A stretch of DNA of 64,000 bases from JAOPZW01 sp963851295 (lineage in GTDB: Bacteria; Actinomycetota; Thermoleophilia; Solirubrobacterales; Solirubrobacteraceae). The DNA is taken from the NCBI GenBank assembly GCA_963851295.1, contig CAWKOS010000009.1, positions 186,001 through 250,000 of the forward strand. Reading direction: 5' to 3'. This document shows, one piece after another, positions 34,854 to 43,717 of this stretch (position 1 is its first letter; each line of letters begins with the position of its first letter). A program made the translations under genes and the position numbers. The notes under the pieces are model-generated. The model did no database searches, was not told the DNA's origin, and saw nothing but the letters and a program-made list of their open reading frames with translations.

Positions 34854-36064
34854 GCCGAGCCCCACCGCCGCGCCGCGAGCGCGTCGAGGGCGACGGCCGC
34901 GAGCACGACGAGCGCCGGCTCGGCCGCGGCGCGCAGGCGCGTGAAGCCATAGGAGATCACGGTGACGAAGACCACCAGCGCCACCGGCGCGAGCAGCACC
35001 CCCCAGGGACCGCGGCGGCGGCGCAGCACGACGACCCCGTAGGCGGCCAGCAGCACGAGCGCGTAGTAGCACGCGACGCCCGCCTGCTCGACGCGCAGGT
35101 TGCGCCCCTCGAAGAACGCCTCCTGGCGCGCCTGCTCGCGGGGACGGAAGAGCTCGAACGAGCGCCCGAGCCGCGCCGCCTCGACCACCGGCAGCCGCCC
35201 CGAGTGGTGGCGCGCGTAGCTCAGCCCGAGGTCGCGCAGGCGGTTGGCCTCCAGCGCCTCGTTGGCGTGGACCGGCGGCGGGATGCAGCCGAAGTCCCAC
35301 TGCCCGATCAGGTCGCCGTGATAGGTCGTCGGGCAGTTGGCGCCCGCCAGCAGGCCGCCGACGTTGGTCGAGATCAGGACCGGGCGATCGAAGACGATCA
35401 GGCAGCGCACGATCCAGGGCGCGAGCACGACGACGCATGCGACCGCCGCGACGCCGGCGCGCCGCCAGCCGCACAGCGGCAGCGCCAGCAGCACGAGCAG
35501 CACGAGCGCCTCGCCCCGCGTCAGCGCCGCCACGGCGATCGCGACGCCGAGCAGCGCCGCGCGCCCGGCCGTCGGCGCGTCGCGATAGCGCAGCGCCGCG
35601 AGCAGCACGAGGGCGATGCACAGCGCGTAGACGGACTCCGAGCGCAGGGAGCCGTCGGCCGCGACCAGCAGCGGGTAGAACGCCGCGATGGCGCCGGCGA
35701 TGAGCCCGGCGCGCGGGCCCGCGGCGCGCCGCCCGACAAGGCCGGTGACGACCACGGTGCCGGTCCCGGCGACGCAGCCGACGAGCTGGTGCCACGCCCA
35801 CGAGCGCCCGCCGAGCAGCGAGACGCCCGCCTCGAGGAACGGGTACAGCGGCGGCTTGTCGGCGCTGGCGCGCGCGACGCCCTTCGACTCGTAGAGGAAG
35901 GGCTGGATGTAGCCCTTGCCGTCGGCGAGCAGGTTCGCCTGCAGGTGGAACTCGAGGCCGTCGCCCAGCAGCGGCTTGGACTTGACCAGCAGCAGCGCGT
36001 AGGCCAGCCGCGCCGCCAGCCCGGCGGCGGCGATGAGAGCGAGGCGGCGCCCGAACGCGGTCAC
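34850..36064 (-). CDS. GT39/ArnT-like membrane glycosyltransferase
   Basis: 404-residue GT-C glycosyltransferase with about 9-11 helices. The first extracytoplasmic loop after helix 1 has the acidic GDGLEFHLQANLLADGKGY expected for polyprenyl-phosphate-sugar enzymes, then DKPPLYPFLEAG near residue 70. A late loop contains LAGANCPTTYHG, also found in the adjacent paralogue. The GTG start overlaps the stop of that paralogue (36061-37290), so the two look like a tandem duplication. It probably transfers a sugar from a polyprenyl phosphate donor to protein or glycan; the target is unknown. Confidence 0.82.
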   Translation of the reverse strand: MTAFGRRLALIAAAGLAARLAYALLLVKSKPLLGDGLEFHLQANLLADGKGYIQPFLYESKGVARASADKPPLYPFLEAGVSLLGGRSWAWHQLVGCVAGTGTVVVTGLVGRRAAGPRAGLIAGAIAAFYPLLVAADGSLRSESVYALCIALVLLAALRYRDAPTAGRAALLGVAIAVAALTRGEALVLLVLLALPLCGWRRAGVAAVACVVVLAPWIVRCLIVFDRPVLISTNVGGLLAGANCPTTYHGDLIGQWDFGCIPPPVHANEALEANRLRDLGLSYARHHSGRLPVVEAARLGRSFELFRPREQARQEAFFEGRNLRVEQAGVACYYALVLLAAYGVVVLRRRRGPWGVLLAPVALVVFVTVISYGFTRLRAAAEPALVVLAAVALDALAARRWGSA

Positions 36065-37290
36065 GCCCGGCGCGCCTCGAGGAGCCGCAGGATCCCCGCG
36101 GCGGCCAGGACGAGCAGCGGGATCTCGAAGGCGTGGCGCAGGCGCGGGACGCCGTAGCCGAACACCGCCGACACGCACACCATCGCGGCGGGCGCGAGCA
36201 GCACGAGCAGCGTCACGCCGCGGCGGCGCAGCTCGATCGCGCCGATGACCCCGAGCACCATGAAGGCGAAGTACACCGCGACCCCGGCCTGCTCCACGCG
36301 CCGCTGGCGGCCCTCGGCGAACATCACCTGGCGGCGCGGCTGCCACAGGTCCCAGACGCGCAGGAAGCGCACGACCGCGACGACCGGCAGCCGGCCCGCA
36401 TGGTCGCGCGCGTAGTCGGTCGCCTGGCGGCGCCAGATCGCGGCCTGGCGCGCCTCGTTGTCCTCGCGGCGCGGCGAGATGCACTCGAGGTTCCAGCCGC
36501 CGGTGTCGACGCCGTGGTAGGTCAGCGGGCAGTTCGCGCCCGCAAGCACGGTCGAGTCGTTGGTCGAGATCGGCACGAAGGCGCCGAAGCGGTCGGCGTT
36601 GCGGATCGTCCAGGGCGCCAGCACCGCGGCGCATCCCAGCGTGGCCAGCACGGCGCGCCACGGCCATCCGGTTCCGCCGCGCCACGCCGCGGGCCACGCC
36701 AGCAGCGGGATCAGCAGGAGCGCCTCCGAGCGCGTCAGCGCCGCGAGCGCGATGGCGGCGCCGGTGCCGAGCGCGATCCACGGGCCGGGCCGGTCGAGCA
36801 GCCGCCAGGCGGCGAGCAGCGCGATCGCGATCAGCGGCCCATAGAGCGTCTCGCTCATGAGCGCGCCGTCGACCGCGACCATGAGCGGATAGGCGGCGCA
36901 GAGCCCGGCGGCGAGCAGCCCCAGCCGATCGCCGCCGGCGCGCCGGCCCAGGAGCCCCACGAGGACGATCGTGCACGCGCCGAGGATCAGCCCGAGCGCG
37001 CGATGCGAGAGCTCCCCGGTGCCGCCGAGCTTGGAGACCACGCTGAGCGCGAGCGGGTAGAGCGGCGGGTGGCCGGCCGACGGCGAGACGTGGTGGTCGA
37101 ACGTGTACTTGAAGGGCTCGATGAAGCCCTTGCCGTCCGCGACCAGGTTGGCCTGCAGGTGGTAGAAGTGCCAATCGCCGGCCCCGTTGACGTGGCGCGC
37201 GATCGTGAAGAGGTACAGCGCGCGCAGCGCGACGCCGACCGCGGTCAGGCCGGCCAGTCGGAGGGCGAATCCCCGCGTCGGCCGACCCAT
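36061..37290 (-). CDS. GT39/ArnT-like membrane glycosyltransferase (tandem paralogue)
   Basis: 409-residue GT-C protein with the same layout as its downstream neighbour: acidic-aromatic first loop GDWHFYHLQANLVADGKGF, GHPPLYPLALSVV near residue 75, the shared VLAGANCPLTYHG loop near residue 245, and EQAGVAVYFAFMV near residue 345. Both probably use a polyprenyl-linked sugar. I prefer the ATG at 37290; the ATG at 37308 would leave only 2 bp to the divergent acyltransferase. It heads the minus-strand unit with the second GT39-like gene and the flippase. Confidence 0.8.
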   Translation of the reverse strand: MGRPTRGFALRLAGLTAVGVALRALYLFTIARHVNGAGDWHFYHLQANLVADGKGFIEPFKYTFDHHVSPSAGHPPLYPLALSVVSKLGGTGELSHRALGLILGACTIVLVGLLGRRAGGDRLGLLAAGLCAAYPLMVAVDGALMSETLYGPLIAIALLAAWRLLDRPGPWIALGTGAAIALAALTRSEALLLIPLLAWPAAWRGGTGWPWRAVLATLGCAAVLAPWTIRNADRFGAFVPISTNDSTVLAGANCPLTYHGVDTGGWNLECISPRREDNEARQAAIWRRQATDYARDHAGRLPVVAVVRFLRVWDLWQPRRQVMFAEGRQRRVEQAGVAVYFAFMVLGVIGAIELRRRGVTLLVLLAPAAMVCVSAVFGYGVPRLRHAFEIPLLVLAAAGILRLLEARRA

Positions 37291-37310
37291 CGCTGACAGT
37301 ATGGTCATCG

Positions 37311-38498
37311 ATGCGGACCGCTGGCGAGCGCTTCCCCATGGTCGATCCGCTGCGCGCCATCGCCGCGCTCGCGGTCCTGGGGACGCACGCCGCCTTCTTC
37401 GCCGGCGCCGAGTACCCGGGCTCGTTCGTGGGGCACCTGACGATGCGCCTCGAGGTCGGCGTCGCGATCTTCTTCTGCATCTCGGGCTTCCTGCTCTACC
37501 GCCCGTTCGTGGTGGCCCACCATCGCGCCCAGGCGATGCCGGCGGTGGGCGCGTACGCGTGGCGGCGCTTCCTGCGCATCGTCCCGGCCTACTGGCTGGC
37601 GCTCACGCTGTCGGCCTGGTGGCTGGGGACGCGCGGCGTCTTCACCGGCGACGGCCTGTGGACGTACTACGGCTTCGCGCAGACCTATCGCGAGTACACC
37701 ATCCCCGGTGGCCTGACGCAGGCCTGGACGCTGTGCATCGAGGTGACCTTCTACGCGTTCCTGCCGCTGTGGGCGTGGGCGATGCGACGCGCGGTCGGCA
37801 GCCTGCGCGGCGAGGCGATCGCGCTCGCCGCGCTGGCGGCCGCGTCGCTGGCCTACAAGCTCGTCGTCCTCGGGCTCGGCTCGCAGAGCGAGATCCGCGT
37901 GACCCCCGAGCTCATCGCGCTGCCCGCCTATCTCGATCAGTTCGCGCTCGGCATGGGCCTCGCCGTGCTCACCGTGTGGCTCGAGGGCCGGCCCGAGCCG
38001 CGGGCCTTCGGCGGGCTGCGCTACTCGTGGTTCGTCGCGCTGGTGGCGTTCGTGCTCGTGAGCTTCGGGATCGGGATCGGCGACCGGCTCTTCGAGCCGA
38101 TGACCCCGGCCCAGTACCTGGCGCGCCACTACCTGTACGCGGTGATCGGCATCACGATGCTCGCGCCGGCGGTGCTCGGCACCGCCCACGGCGGCCTCCA
38201 GCGCGCCGTCCTGCGCAACCGCGCGCTGATCTGGCTCGGCCTCGTGTCCTACGGGATCTACCTGTGGCACGACACGGTCCTGGCCCTGCTCGCGCGCCGG
38301 GGCTTCGGCTCGATCGACTTCCCCCACCCCTACCTGGCGTGGCCGCTGGCGGCGCTCGCCGGCGCGTCGCTGCTGGCGGCCATGAGCTGGTACGGCCTCG
38401 AGCGACCCGTCCTCACCCTCAAACGGCTCGTGCGGGCCCCGCGGCGACCCGAGCCGCCTATCGCGGACGGCCTGGCGGCGGCACCGCGCGCGGATTGA
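37311..38498 (+). CDS. acyltransferase 3 family membrane protein
   Basis: 395-residue acyltransferase-3 (OafA/NodX type) with about 10 helices. The N-terminal motif VDPLRAIAALAVLGTHAAFF contains the family's R-x10-H (LRA to TH), followed by EVGVAIFFCISGFLLYRPF and LRIVPAYWLAL near residue 88. The later SYGIYLWHDTVLALL near residue 315 is also characteristic. These enzymes O-acylate sugars of surface polymers from acyl-CoA. The ATG at 37311 faces the GT39-like gene, sharing a very short divergent promoter region. It is paralogous to 38856-39962. Confidence 0.87.
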   Translation: MRTAGERFPMVDPLRAIAALAVLGTHAAFFAGAEYPGSFVGHLTMRLEVGVAIFFCISGFLLYRPFVVAHHRAQAMPAVGAYAWRRFLRIVPAYWLALTLSAWWLGTRGVFTGDGLWTYYGFAQTYREYTIPGGLTQAWTLCIEVTFYAFLPLWAWAMRRAVGSLRGEAIALAALAAASLAYKLVVLGLGSQSEIRVTPELIALPAYLDQFALGMGLAVLTVWLEGRPEPRAFGGLRYSWFVALVAFVLVSFGIGIGDRLFEPMTPAQYLARHYLYAVIGITMLAPAVLGTAHGGLQRAVLRNRALIWLGLVSYGIYLWHDTVLALLARRGFGSIDFPHPYLAWPLAALAGASLLAAMSWYGLERPVLTLKRLVRAPRRPEPPIADGLAAAPRAD

Positions 38499-38835
38499 GC
38501 GCGTGAGCCCGGGCCAGCGCACGCTCGTCGCCGCCGATGCGGTAGACGGCAAGCCAGCCGATGTAGTCGTCGGGGTGCTGCGCCGCGACGCGGCGGGCCA
38601 GCGACGTCGCCACCGAGCGCTGGCCGCGTCCGCCGATGAGCACGGCGCCGACAATCTCCTCGCGCGGGTCGCCGCAGCGGTCGCCGATGGCGCGCGCGAC
38701 ATCCGCGAGCTCCCCCGCCGGCGCCGTGCGGGCGCTCGCCTGCGCGTCCTCGCAACGGTGGTCGGAGCGCAGCGCGCGGGCGCCGACGACCGCGCACAGG
38801 ACGGCGACGGCGATGCAGGCCACCCGGAGCGCCAC
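38458..38835 (-). CDS. small membrane-anchored or exported protein, unknown
   Basis: 125-residue protein with an N-terminal hydrophobic stretch (VACIAVAVLCAVVGA) that could be a signal peptide or anchor. The rest is helical and includes two Cys (HRCEDA, DRCGDPREE) that could pair outside the cell, and a short TPR-like end (HPDDYIGWLAVYRIGGDERALARAHALNP). The start is a GTG at 38835. It lies between two acyltransferase genes on the opposite strand and overlaps the end of the first by 41 bp. I do not recognise a family; coding is supported by the signal-like start and paired cysteines only. Confidence 0.55.
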   Translation of the reverse strand: MALRVACIAVAVLCAVVGARALRSDHRCEDAQASARTAPAGELADVARAIGDRCGDPREEIVGAVLIGGRGQRSVATSLARRVAAQHPDDYIGWLAVYRIGGDERALARAHALNPRAVPPPGRPR

Positions 38836-38855
38836 GGCGCCATCCTAGCCCCGCG

Positions 38856-39962
38856 ATGATCGCGCCCGTCCCCGACCGCCTCGGCTACCGGCCGGCCCTG
38901 GACGGCCTGCGGGCCGTGGCCATCGTCATGGTCCTGCTCGTCCATACGGGGGCCTTCCTGGTGCCCGGCCCGGATCGCGTCCTGCCGGGCGGCGCGCTCG
39001 GGGTCGACGTCTTCTTCGTCCTCAGCGGCTTCCTCATCACGACGCTGCTGCTCGAGCGCCGCGGCGAACGCCGGCCGATCGCGTCCTTCTACCTGCGGCG
39101 CGCCCTGCGCCTGCTGCCGGCGGTCGTCGTCCTGCTCGTCGGCGTCGCGGTCATCGCGCTCGCCGAGGGCGAGCCGGCGCGGACCGTCGCCAACACCTTC
39201 GCGGCGGTCCTCACCTACACGACGAACTGGGCGATGCTCGCCGGGGTCGCGATCGAGCGCCACGTCACCCACCTGTGGTCGCTGGCGATCGAGGAGCAGT
39301 TCTACGCCGTCTGGCCGCTGCTGCTCTTCAGCGTCCTCGCCGCGCGCCGCGGCGGCAGCCGGCACCTGCTCTGGATCACGGTGGCGATCGCGGGAGCCTC
39401 GGCGGTCTGGCGGGCCGTGCTGTGGGAGAGCGGCCATCCCTGGGAGCGCCTGTACCTGCGCACCGACGCCCGCCTGGATTCGCTGCTGATCGGCGCCCTG
39501 CTCGCCCAGCTGCCGTGGCGGCGCGTGACCCGCGTCCCGTTACGCGCACGCACCGCGGCGGGCGTCGCCGCCCTGGTGGCGGTGCTCGCAGCGGCCGAGA
39601 CCCTCAAGGCGTCCTCGGGCGTGCTCTACCTCGGCGGCTACACGGTCGTCGCGCTGCTGTGCGGCGTGCTCATCGCGGCGGTCCTGCCCGGCGACGGCGT
39701 GCTGGCCGCGGCCCTCGGGGCGCGCCTCCCCGTGACCGTCGGGCGCCTGTCCTACTCGCTGTACCTGTGGCACTTCCCGCTCTTCATCGTCGTCGGCGAG
39801 CACACGGGCTCGTGGTCGACGGCGGCGCGGATCGTCTTCGCGTGGACCGTCACCTTCGCTGCCGCCGCCGCCTCCTACCGCTGGATCGAGCGCCCGGCGC
39901 TCGGCCTCAAGGCCCGCGTCGGCGGCCGCGGGGCGCGGCTCGCGCGCACGGCGACGCCATAG
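38856..39962 (+). CDS. OafA/YrhL-type acyltransferase
   Basis: 368-residue acyltransferase-3 protein. It shows YRPALDGLRAVAIVMVLLVHTG at the start, GVDVFFVLSGFLITTLLLE near residue 48, FYLRRALRLLPAVV near residue 75, HLWSLAIEEQFYAVWPLLL near residue 137 and SYSLYLWHFPLFIVVG near residue 300. These are the standard OafA features, including the conserved Arg and His. It lacks the C-terminal SGNH domain of longer relatives. Likely acetylates an envelope glycan. It is followed 9 bp later by a membrane glycosyltransferase-like gene on the same strand. Confidence 0.9.
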   Translation: MIAPVPDRLGYRPALDGLRAVAIVMVLLVHTGAFLVPGPDRVLPGGALGVDVFFVLSGFLITTLLLERRGERRPIASFYLRRALRLLPAVVVLLVGVAVIALAEGEPARTVANTFAAVLTYTTNWAMLAGVAIERHVTHLWSLAIEEQFYAVWPLLLFSVLAARRGGSRHLLWITVAIAGASAVWRAVLWESGHPWERLYLRTDARLDSLLIGALLAQLPWRRVTRVPLRARTAAGVAALVAVLAAAETLKASSGVLYLGGYTVVALLCGVLIAAVLPGDGVLAAALGARLPVTVGRLSYSLYLWHFPLFIVVGEHTGSWSTAARIVFAWTVTFAAAAASYRWIERPALGLKARVGGRGARLARTATP

Positions 39963-39971
39963 GGTTGCGCG

Positions 39972-41960
39972 GTGTCGGTGTCCGCGTCCGCCCTGCGCCG
40001 GTCCCTCGCGGCGGGCTCGCTGCTGGCGCTCGTCATCGATCTGTGGATGCTCGCGGGGCCGCACTGGAGCCTCACGCGCGACGCCTCGCCGCTGGGCGCC
40101 TTCTACGACGTGCAGGGCCGCGCCTTCCTCCACGGCCGGCTCGCGGTGCCCGCGTCGGCGCTCGGCTTCGAGGGCTTCGACGTCGACGGCGCCACCTACA
40201 TGTACTACGGGCCAGTACTGGCGCTGGCGCGCCTGCCGGTGCTCGCCGTCACGCACCGCTACGACGGCCGGATGACCGCGTTGTCGATGCTCGTCGCGAT
40301 CGCGGTCCTGCTGGTCGCGGGCGGCGCCCTCTACGAGCAGGTGCGCCGCTTCGTGCGCCCGGAGGCACCCGTGACCCGCGGCGAGGCGGTCCTGGCCTTC
40401 CTCTTCGCGCTGGCGCTCGGGGCCGGCGGCGTCGCGCTCTATCTGGCCGCCACGCCGGCCGTCTACGAGGAGACCGAGCTCTGGGGCGCCGCGCTCGCGC
40501 TGGCGGCCGTGAGCGCCGCGGTCGGCGTGGTGGAGCGCCCGGGCGTCGCACGCGCGCTGTGGGCCGGGCTGCTCGCGACGCTGGCGGTCAACACGCGCGT
40601 CTCGGTCGGGCTGGGGCCGATCGTGGCCCTCGGTGCGCTGGCGGTGGCCACGGCCGCCGGGCTGCGCGCCGACCGCTCGCGTGCCGCCGCCTTCGTCGCG
40701 AGCTTCGGCCCGCGCGCGGCGACCCGCGGCGTCGCCGTCGCCCTGGCGGCCGCGGCGCTGATCGCACTGGCGACCTCGGCCGCCGTCAACGAGGCGAAGT
40801 TCGACCGTCCGTTCGGCCTCCCCATGGACAAGCAGGTGGCGACGCGCCTGGACGCCAACCGCCGCGCCGCGCTCGCCGCCAACGACGGCACGATCTTCGG
40901 CCCGCAGTTCGTCCCCACCACGCTGCTGGCGACGGTGCGCCCGGACTCGGTGGGAACGGTGCGCGCCTTCCCCTTCGTCGGACTGCCGGGCGGGCTGCCG
41001 CACGTGGTGGGCGACGTGCGCTTCGACACCCTGCAGCGCAGTCTCAGCGCGCCCACCTCGATGCCGCTGCTGTGTCTGCTGACCCTCGTCGGCCTGGTCG
41101 GTCTCGCGCGCCGGGCCGCGCTGCGCCCGCTGCTGACCATCCTCGCCGCCGCGGCCACGGGCTACGTCGGCGCGCTGACGATCGCCTACGTCACCACGCG
41201 CTACCTCGCCGACCTCGTGCCCTTCCTGACCCTCGGCGCGCTCGTCGGGCTGCAGCTGCTGCTCGCGCGCGGCGTCAGGAGCCGGGCGCTCGTGGCCGGC
41301 GCGGCGCTGCTCGTGGCCGTCGGCCTGGTCGTCAACGCCGCGACCGGCCTCGTCGACCAGCGGCTGGTCAGCCCGCTGTCGAAGGAGGGCGACCGCGCGG
41401 CCTTCGTCTCGGCCCAGGACGACGTCGATCGCTTCCTCGGCCGCCGCCCCCGCGGCGTCCGCGCCGCCGCCGCGCTGCCCGCGCGCCCCACCGGGCGCGC
41501 CGGCGACCTGCTGGTCGTCGGCGACTGCGCCGGCCTCTATGCCGTGAGCTCCTTCGGGCGGTGGCTGACGGTCGAGCGCACGCCCGCCACCGGCTACCAC
41601 CGGCTGGCGCTGGGCGCCCTGGGCCCGCAGGCGCGGGCGATCCTCGCCGGCGCAGGCGTGACGGTCCTCGCCCGCCGGGCCCCCGGCGGGGTCGTCTTCA
41701 CGCTGCGCGCCGCCGGCCAGCCGGCGCGCGAGAGCCCGCCGGTGGCGCTCGCCCCGGGCGAGCCCGTCGTCGTCTCCTTCGAGGACTCAGGGCCCAACGC
41801 GCCGGTGTGGGTCCGCGTTGGCGGGCGCAACGTGGTCGGCCTCCTCGCGCCCTACACGCCGGGCGAGCGCTACCGCGTCGGCGCGGCGCGCGAGCTGCCG
41901 GTCGCCGCTTCGGTGTGCCGGGCGCTGGCGCGCCGCGCCGGGCTCACAGCCGCATCGTGA
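39972..41960 (+). CDS. large GT-C-like membrane protein
   Basis: 662-residue protein with about 10-12 helices and a soluble C-terminal domain of about 170 residues. After helix 1 a loop carries FYDVQGRAFLHGRLAVP and YMYYGPVLALARLPVLAV, a pattern I associate with conserved actinobacterial GT-C-like membrane proteins of unknown specificity. A long loop near residue 280 (NEAKFDRPFGLPMDKQV) and TTRYLADLVPFLTLGALVGLQ near residue 415 support the same reading. The GTG at 39972 follows the acyltransferase by 9 bp. Function in glycan assembly is inferred from the surroundings. Confidence 0.7.
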   Translation: MSVSASALRRSLAAGSLLALVIDLWMLAGPHWSLTRDASPLGAFYDVQGRAFLHGRLAVPASALGFEGFDVDGATYMYYGPVLALARLPVLAVTHRYDGRMTALSMLVAIAVLLVAGGALYEQVRRFVRPEAPVTRGEAVLAFLFALALGAGGVALYLAATPAVYEETELWGAALALAAVSAAVGVVERPGVARALWAGLLATLAVNTRVSVGLGPIVALGALAVATAAGLRADRSRAAAFVASFGPRAATRGVAVALAAAALIALATSAAVNEAKFDRPFGLPMDKQVATRLDANRRAALAANDGTIFGPQFVPTTLLATVRPDSVGTVRAFPFVGLPGGLPHVVGDVRFDTLQRSLSAPTSMPLLCLLTLVGLVGLARRAALRPLLTILAAAATGYVGALTIAYVTTRYLADLVPFLTLGALVGLQLLLARGVRSRALVAGAALLVAVGLVVNAATGLVDQRLVSPLSKEGDRAAFVSAQDDVDRFLGRRPRGVRAAAALPARPTGRAGDLLVVGDCAGLYAVSSFGRWLTVERTPATGYHRLALGALGPQARAILAGAGVTVLARRAPGGVVFTLRAAGQPARESPPVALAPGEPVVVSFEDSGPNAPVWVRVGGRNVVGLLAPYTPGERYRVGAARELPVAASVCRALARRAGLTAAS

Positions 41961-42020
41961 CGGCGCTCGTGCCGGATCGAGACGCCTCCCACGACCCGGA
42001 CGGTATCGTCCGACGCGCTC

Positions 42021-42866
42021 GTGACGCTTGCGCTCGAGGTCCAGGGGTTGGCCAAGCGCTACGGCGCGACCGCCGCGCTGCGCGGCGTCGACCTGACCGT
42101 GGGCGAGGCCGAGCTCGTCGGCCTCCTGGGTCCCAACGGCGCCGGCAAGTCGACGCTGGTCAAGAGCGCGGCGGGGCTCGTGCGCCCGTCGTCGGGCAGC
42201 GTGAAGGTGTGCGGGGCGCCGGCCGGCTCGCCGCCCGCGCGCCGCGCCCTCGGCTACCTGGCCGAGCTCTTCCGCTTCCCGGGCTGGACGACGGCCGACG
42301 AGCTGCTGCACCTCCACCAGCGCCTGGCGTCGTCTGAGGGCGGCGCCGGCGAGCGCGCGGAGCTGCTCGCCCTCGTGGGCCTGAGCGACGCGGCGCGACG
42401 GCGCGTGGAGACCATGTCCAAGGGCATGCAGCAGCGGCTCGGGATCGCGCAGGCGCTCGTCGGCGGCCCGCGACTGCTGCTCCTCGACGAGCCGACAAGC
42501 GCCCTGGACCCCGCGGGCAGGCGGATCGTCCGCGACCTGCTGGACGAGCTGCGCAACCGCGGCGTCGCCGTCCTGCTCAACACCCACCTGCTCAGCGAGG
42601 TCGAGCGCGTCTGCGACCGCGTGGCGATCATCGACCGCGGCGAGCTGCTGGCCGCCGGGCGCCCGGACGAGCTCGCGCGCCCGCAGGGCCTCGAGGTCGA
42701 GACCGCGTCGGGCACGCAGCGCTTCGAGGCCGCCGAGCGCGACGACGTGCCCGCCATCGTCGAGCGCCTCGTCGCCGCGGGCGAGCGGATCTACGAGGTG
42801 CGGCTGGTGCGCTCGAGCCTCGAGGACGCCTACCTGGCCGTCGTGGAGCGCCAGCCCCCGGTATGA
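42021..42866 (+). CDS. ABC transporter ATP-binding protein
   Basis: 281-residue ABC ATPase of the CcmA/NatA type: Walker A LLGPNGAGKSTLVK near residue 35, signature MSKGMQQRLGIAQAL near residue 133, Walker B LLLLDEPTSALDP near residue 153, switch His in LLNTHLLSEVERVC. The LSGGQ equivalent reads SKGMQ, normal for this subfamily. The C-terminal 70 residues form the usual small extra domain. It starts with a GTG and overlaps the permease gene that follows (42863), forming a two-component ABC-2 exporter. Confidence 0.92.
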   Translation: MTLALEVQGLAKRYGATAALRGVDLTVGEAELVGLLGPNGAGKSTLVKSAAGLVRPSSGSVKVCGAPAGSPPARRALGYLAELFRFPGWTTADELLHLHQRLASSEGGAGERAELLALVGLSDAARRRVETMSKGMQQRLGIAQALVGGPRLLLLDEPTSALDPAGRRIVRDLLDELRNRGVAVLLNTHLLSEVERVCDRVAIIDRGELLAAGRPDELARPQGLEVETASGTQRFEAAERDDVPAIVERLVAAGERIYEVRLVRSSLEDAYLAVVERQPPV

Positions 42867-43717
42867 ACGACGTCCTCGTCGTCGCCGTCCAGGCCCTGCG
42901 CGAGTCGCTGCGCCGCCGCGTCTTCGCCGTCGTCGTGGTCCTCACGCTCGGCTTCGGCGCGCTGTACGTCTGGGGCGCGAGCGAGCTCTTCAAGGACGTC
43001 TCGGGCTTCCGCTTCAACCAGTTCGGCCTGGACCCCAAGACCCTGGCCGGCGCGACGCTGCTCGGCCTGGCGATGTTCGGCACGCTCTTCCTGGGCGCCG
43101 TCCTGGCGGTCTTCCTCACGCTCTCGGCGGTCCGCGGCGACGCGGAGACCGGGCTGCTGCAGCCGCTCATCGTCCGCCCGCTGGGGCGCAACCAGTACCT
43201 CGCCGGGCGCTTCGTGGCGGCCGCCGCGGTCGCCTTCGCCTACGTGGCCATCGTCTACACCGGGGCCGTCGTCATCACGGGCGTCACGGGCGGCTGGTGG
43301 CCGCAGTCGCCGGTCGGCGCGGGCCTGCGCCTCGGCCTGGCCGTCGTCGTCGTCGCGGCGCTCTCGCTGCTGGGCTCGATCTTCCTCACGGCGACGGCGA
43401 ACGGGATCGGGGTGCTCATGGTCTTCGGCGCGGGCCTGCTCGCCGGCCTGCTGGGCTCGATCGGCGACGCCCTGGACTCCCACACGCTGCAGACGATCTC
43501 CAACACCGCCTCGTGGCTGCTGCCCTTCGAGGCGCTCTACCGCGACGCCCTGCGCCTGCTCGTGCAGGACATCCCGGGCGTCACGGGCGCCATCGTGCAG
43601 CTCGGGCCGCTCGGCGGCTCGCACGACGAGGGCGCGCTGCTGCTGCCGTGGATCGTCGTCTACCTGTGCCTGCTGGGCCTCGTGGGCGCCGTGGTCTTCG
43701 GCCGCCGCGACCTCTAG
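42863..43717 (+). CDS. ABC-2 type transporter permease
   Basis: 284-residue membrane subunit with six helices, characteristic of ABC-2 permeases: an N-terminal amphipathic region (VVAVQALRESLRRRVFAVV), an extracytoplasmic loop after helix 1 (ELFKDVSGFRF), and RGDAETGLLQPLIVRPLGRNQYLAGRF near residue 95, a family signature. The ATG overlaps the stop of the ATPase gene. Substrate unknown. Its stop TAG and the stop of the convergent Hcp-like gene share the palindrome CTAG at 43714-43717. Confidence 0.88.
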   Translation: MNDVLVVAVQALRESLRRRVFAVVVVLTLGFGALYVWGASELFKDVSGFRFNQFGLDPKTLAGATLLGLAMFGTLFLGAVLAVFLTLSAVRGDAETGLLQPLIVRPLGRNQYLAGRFVAAAAVAFAYVAIVYTGAVVITGVTGGWWPQSPVGAGLRLGLAVVVVAALSLLGSIFLTATANGIGVLMVFGAGLLAGLLGSIGDALDSHTLQTISNTASWLLPFEALYRDALRLLVQDIPGVTGAIVQLGPLGGSHDEGALLLPWIVVYLCLLGLVGAVVFGRRDL

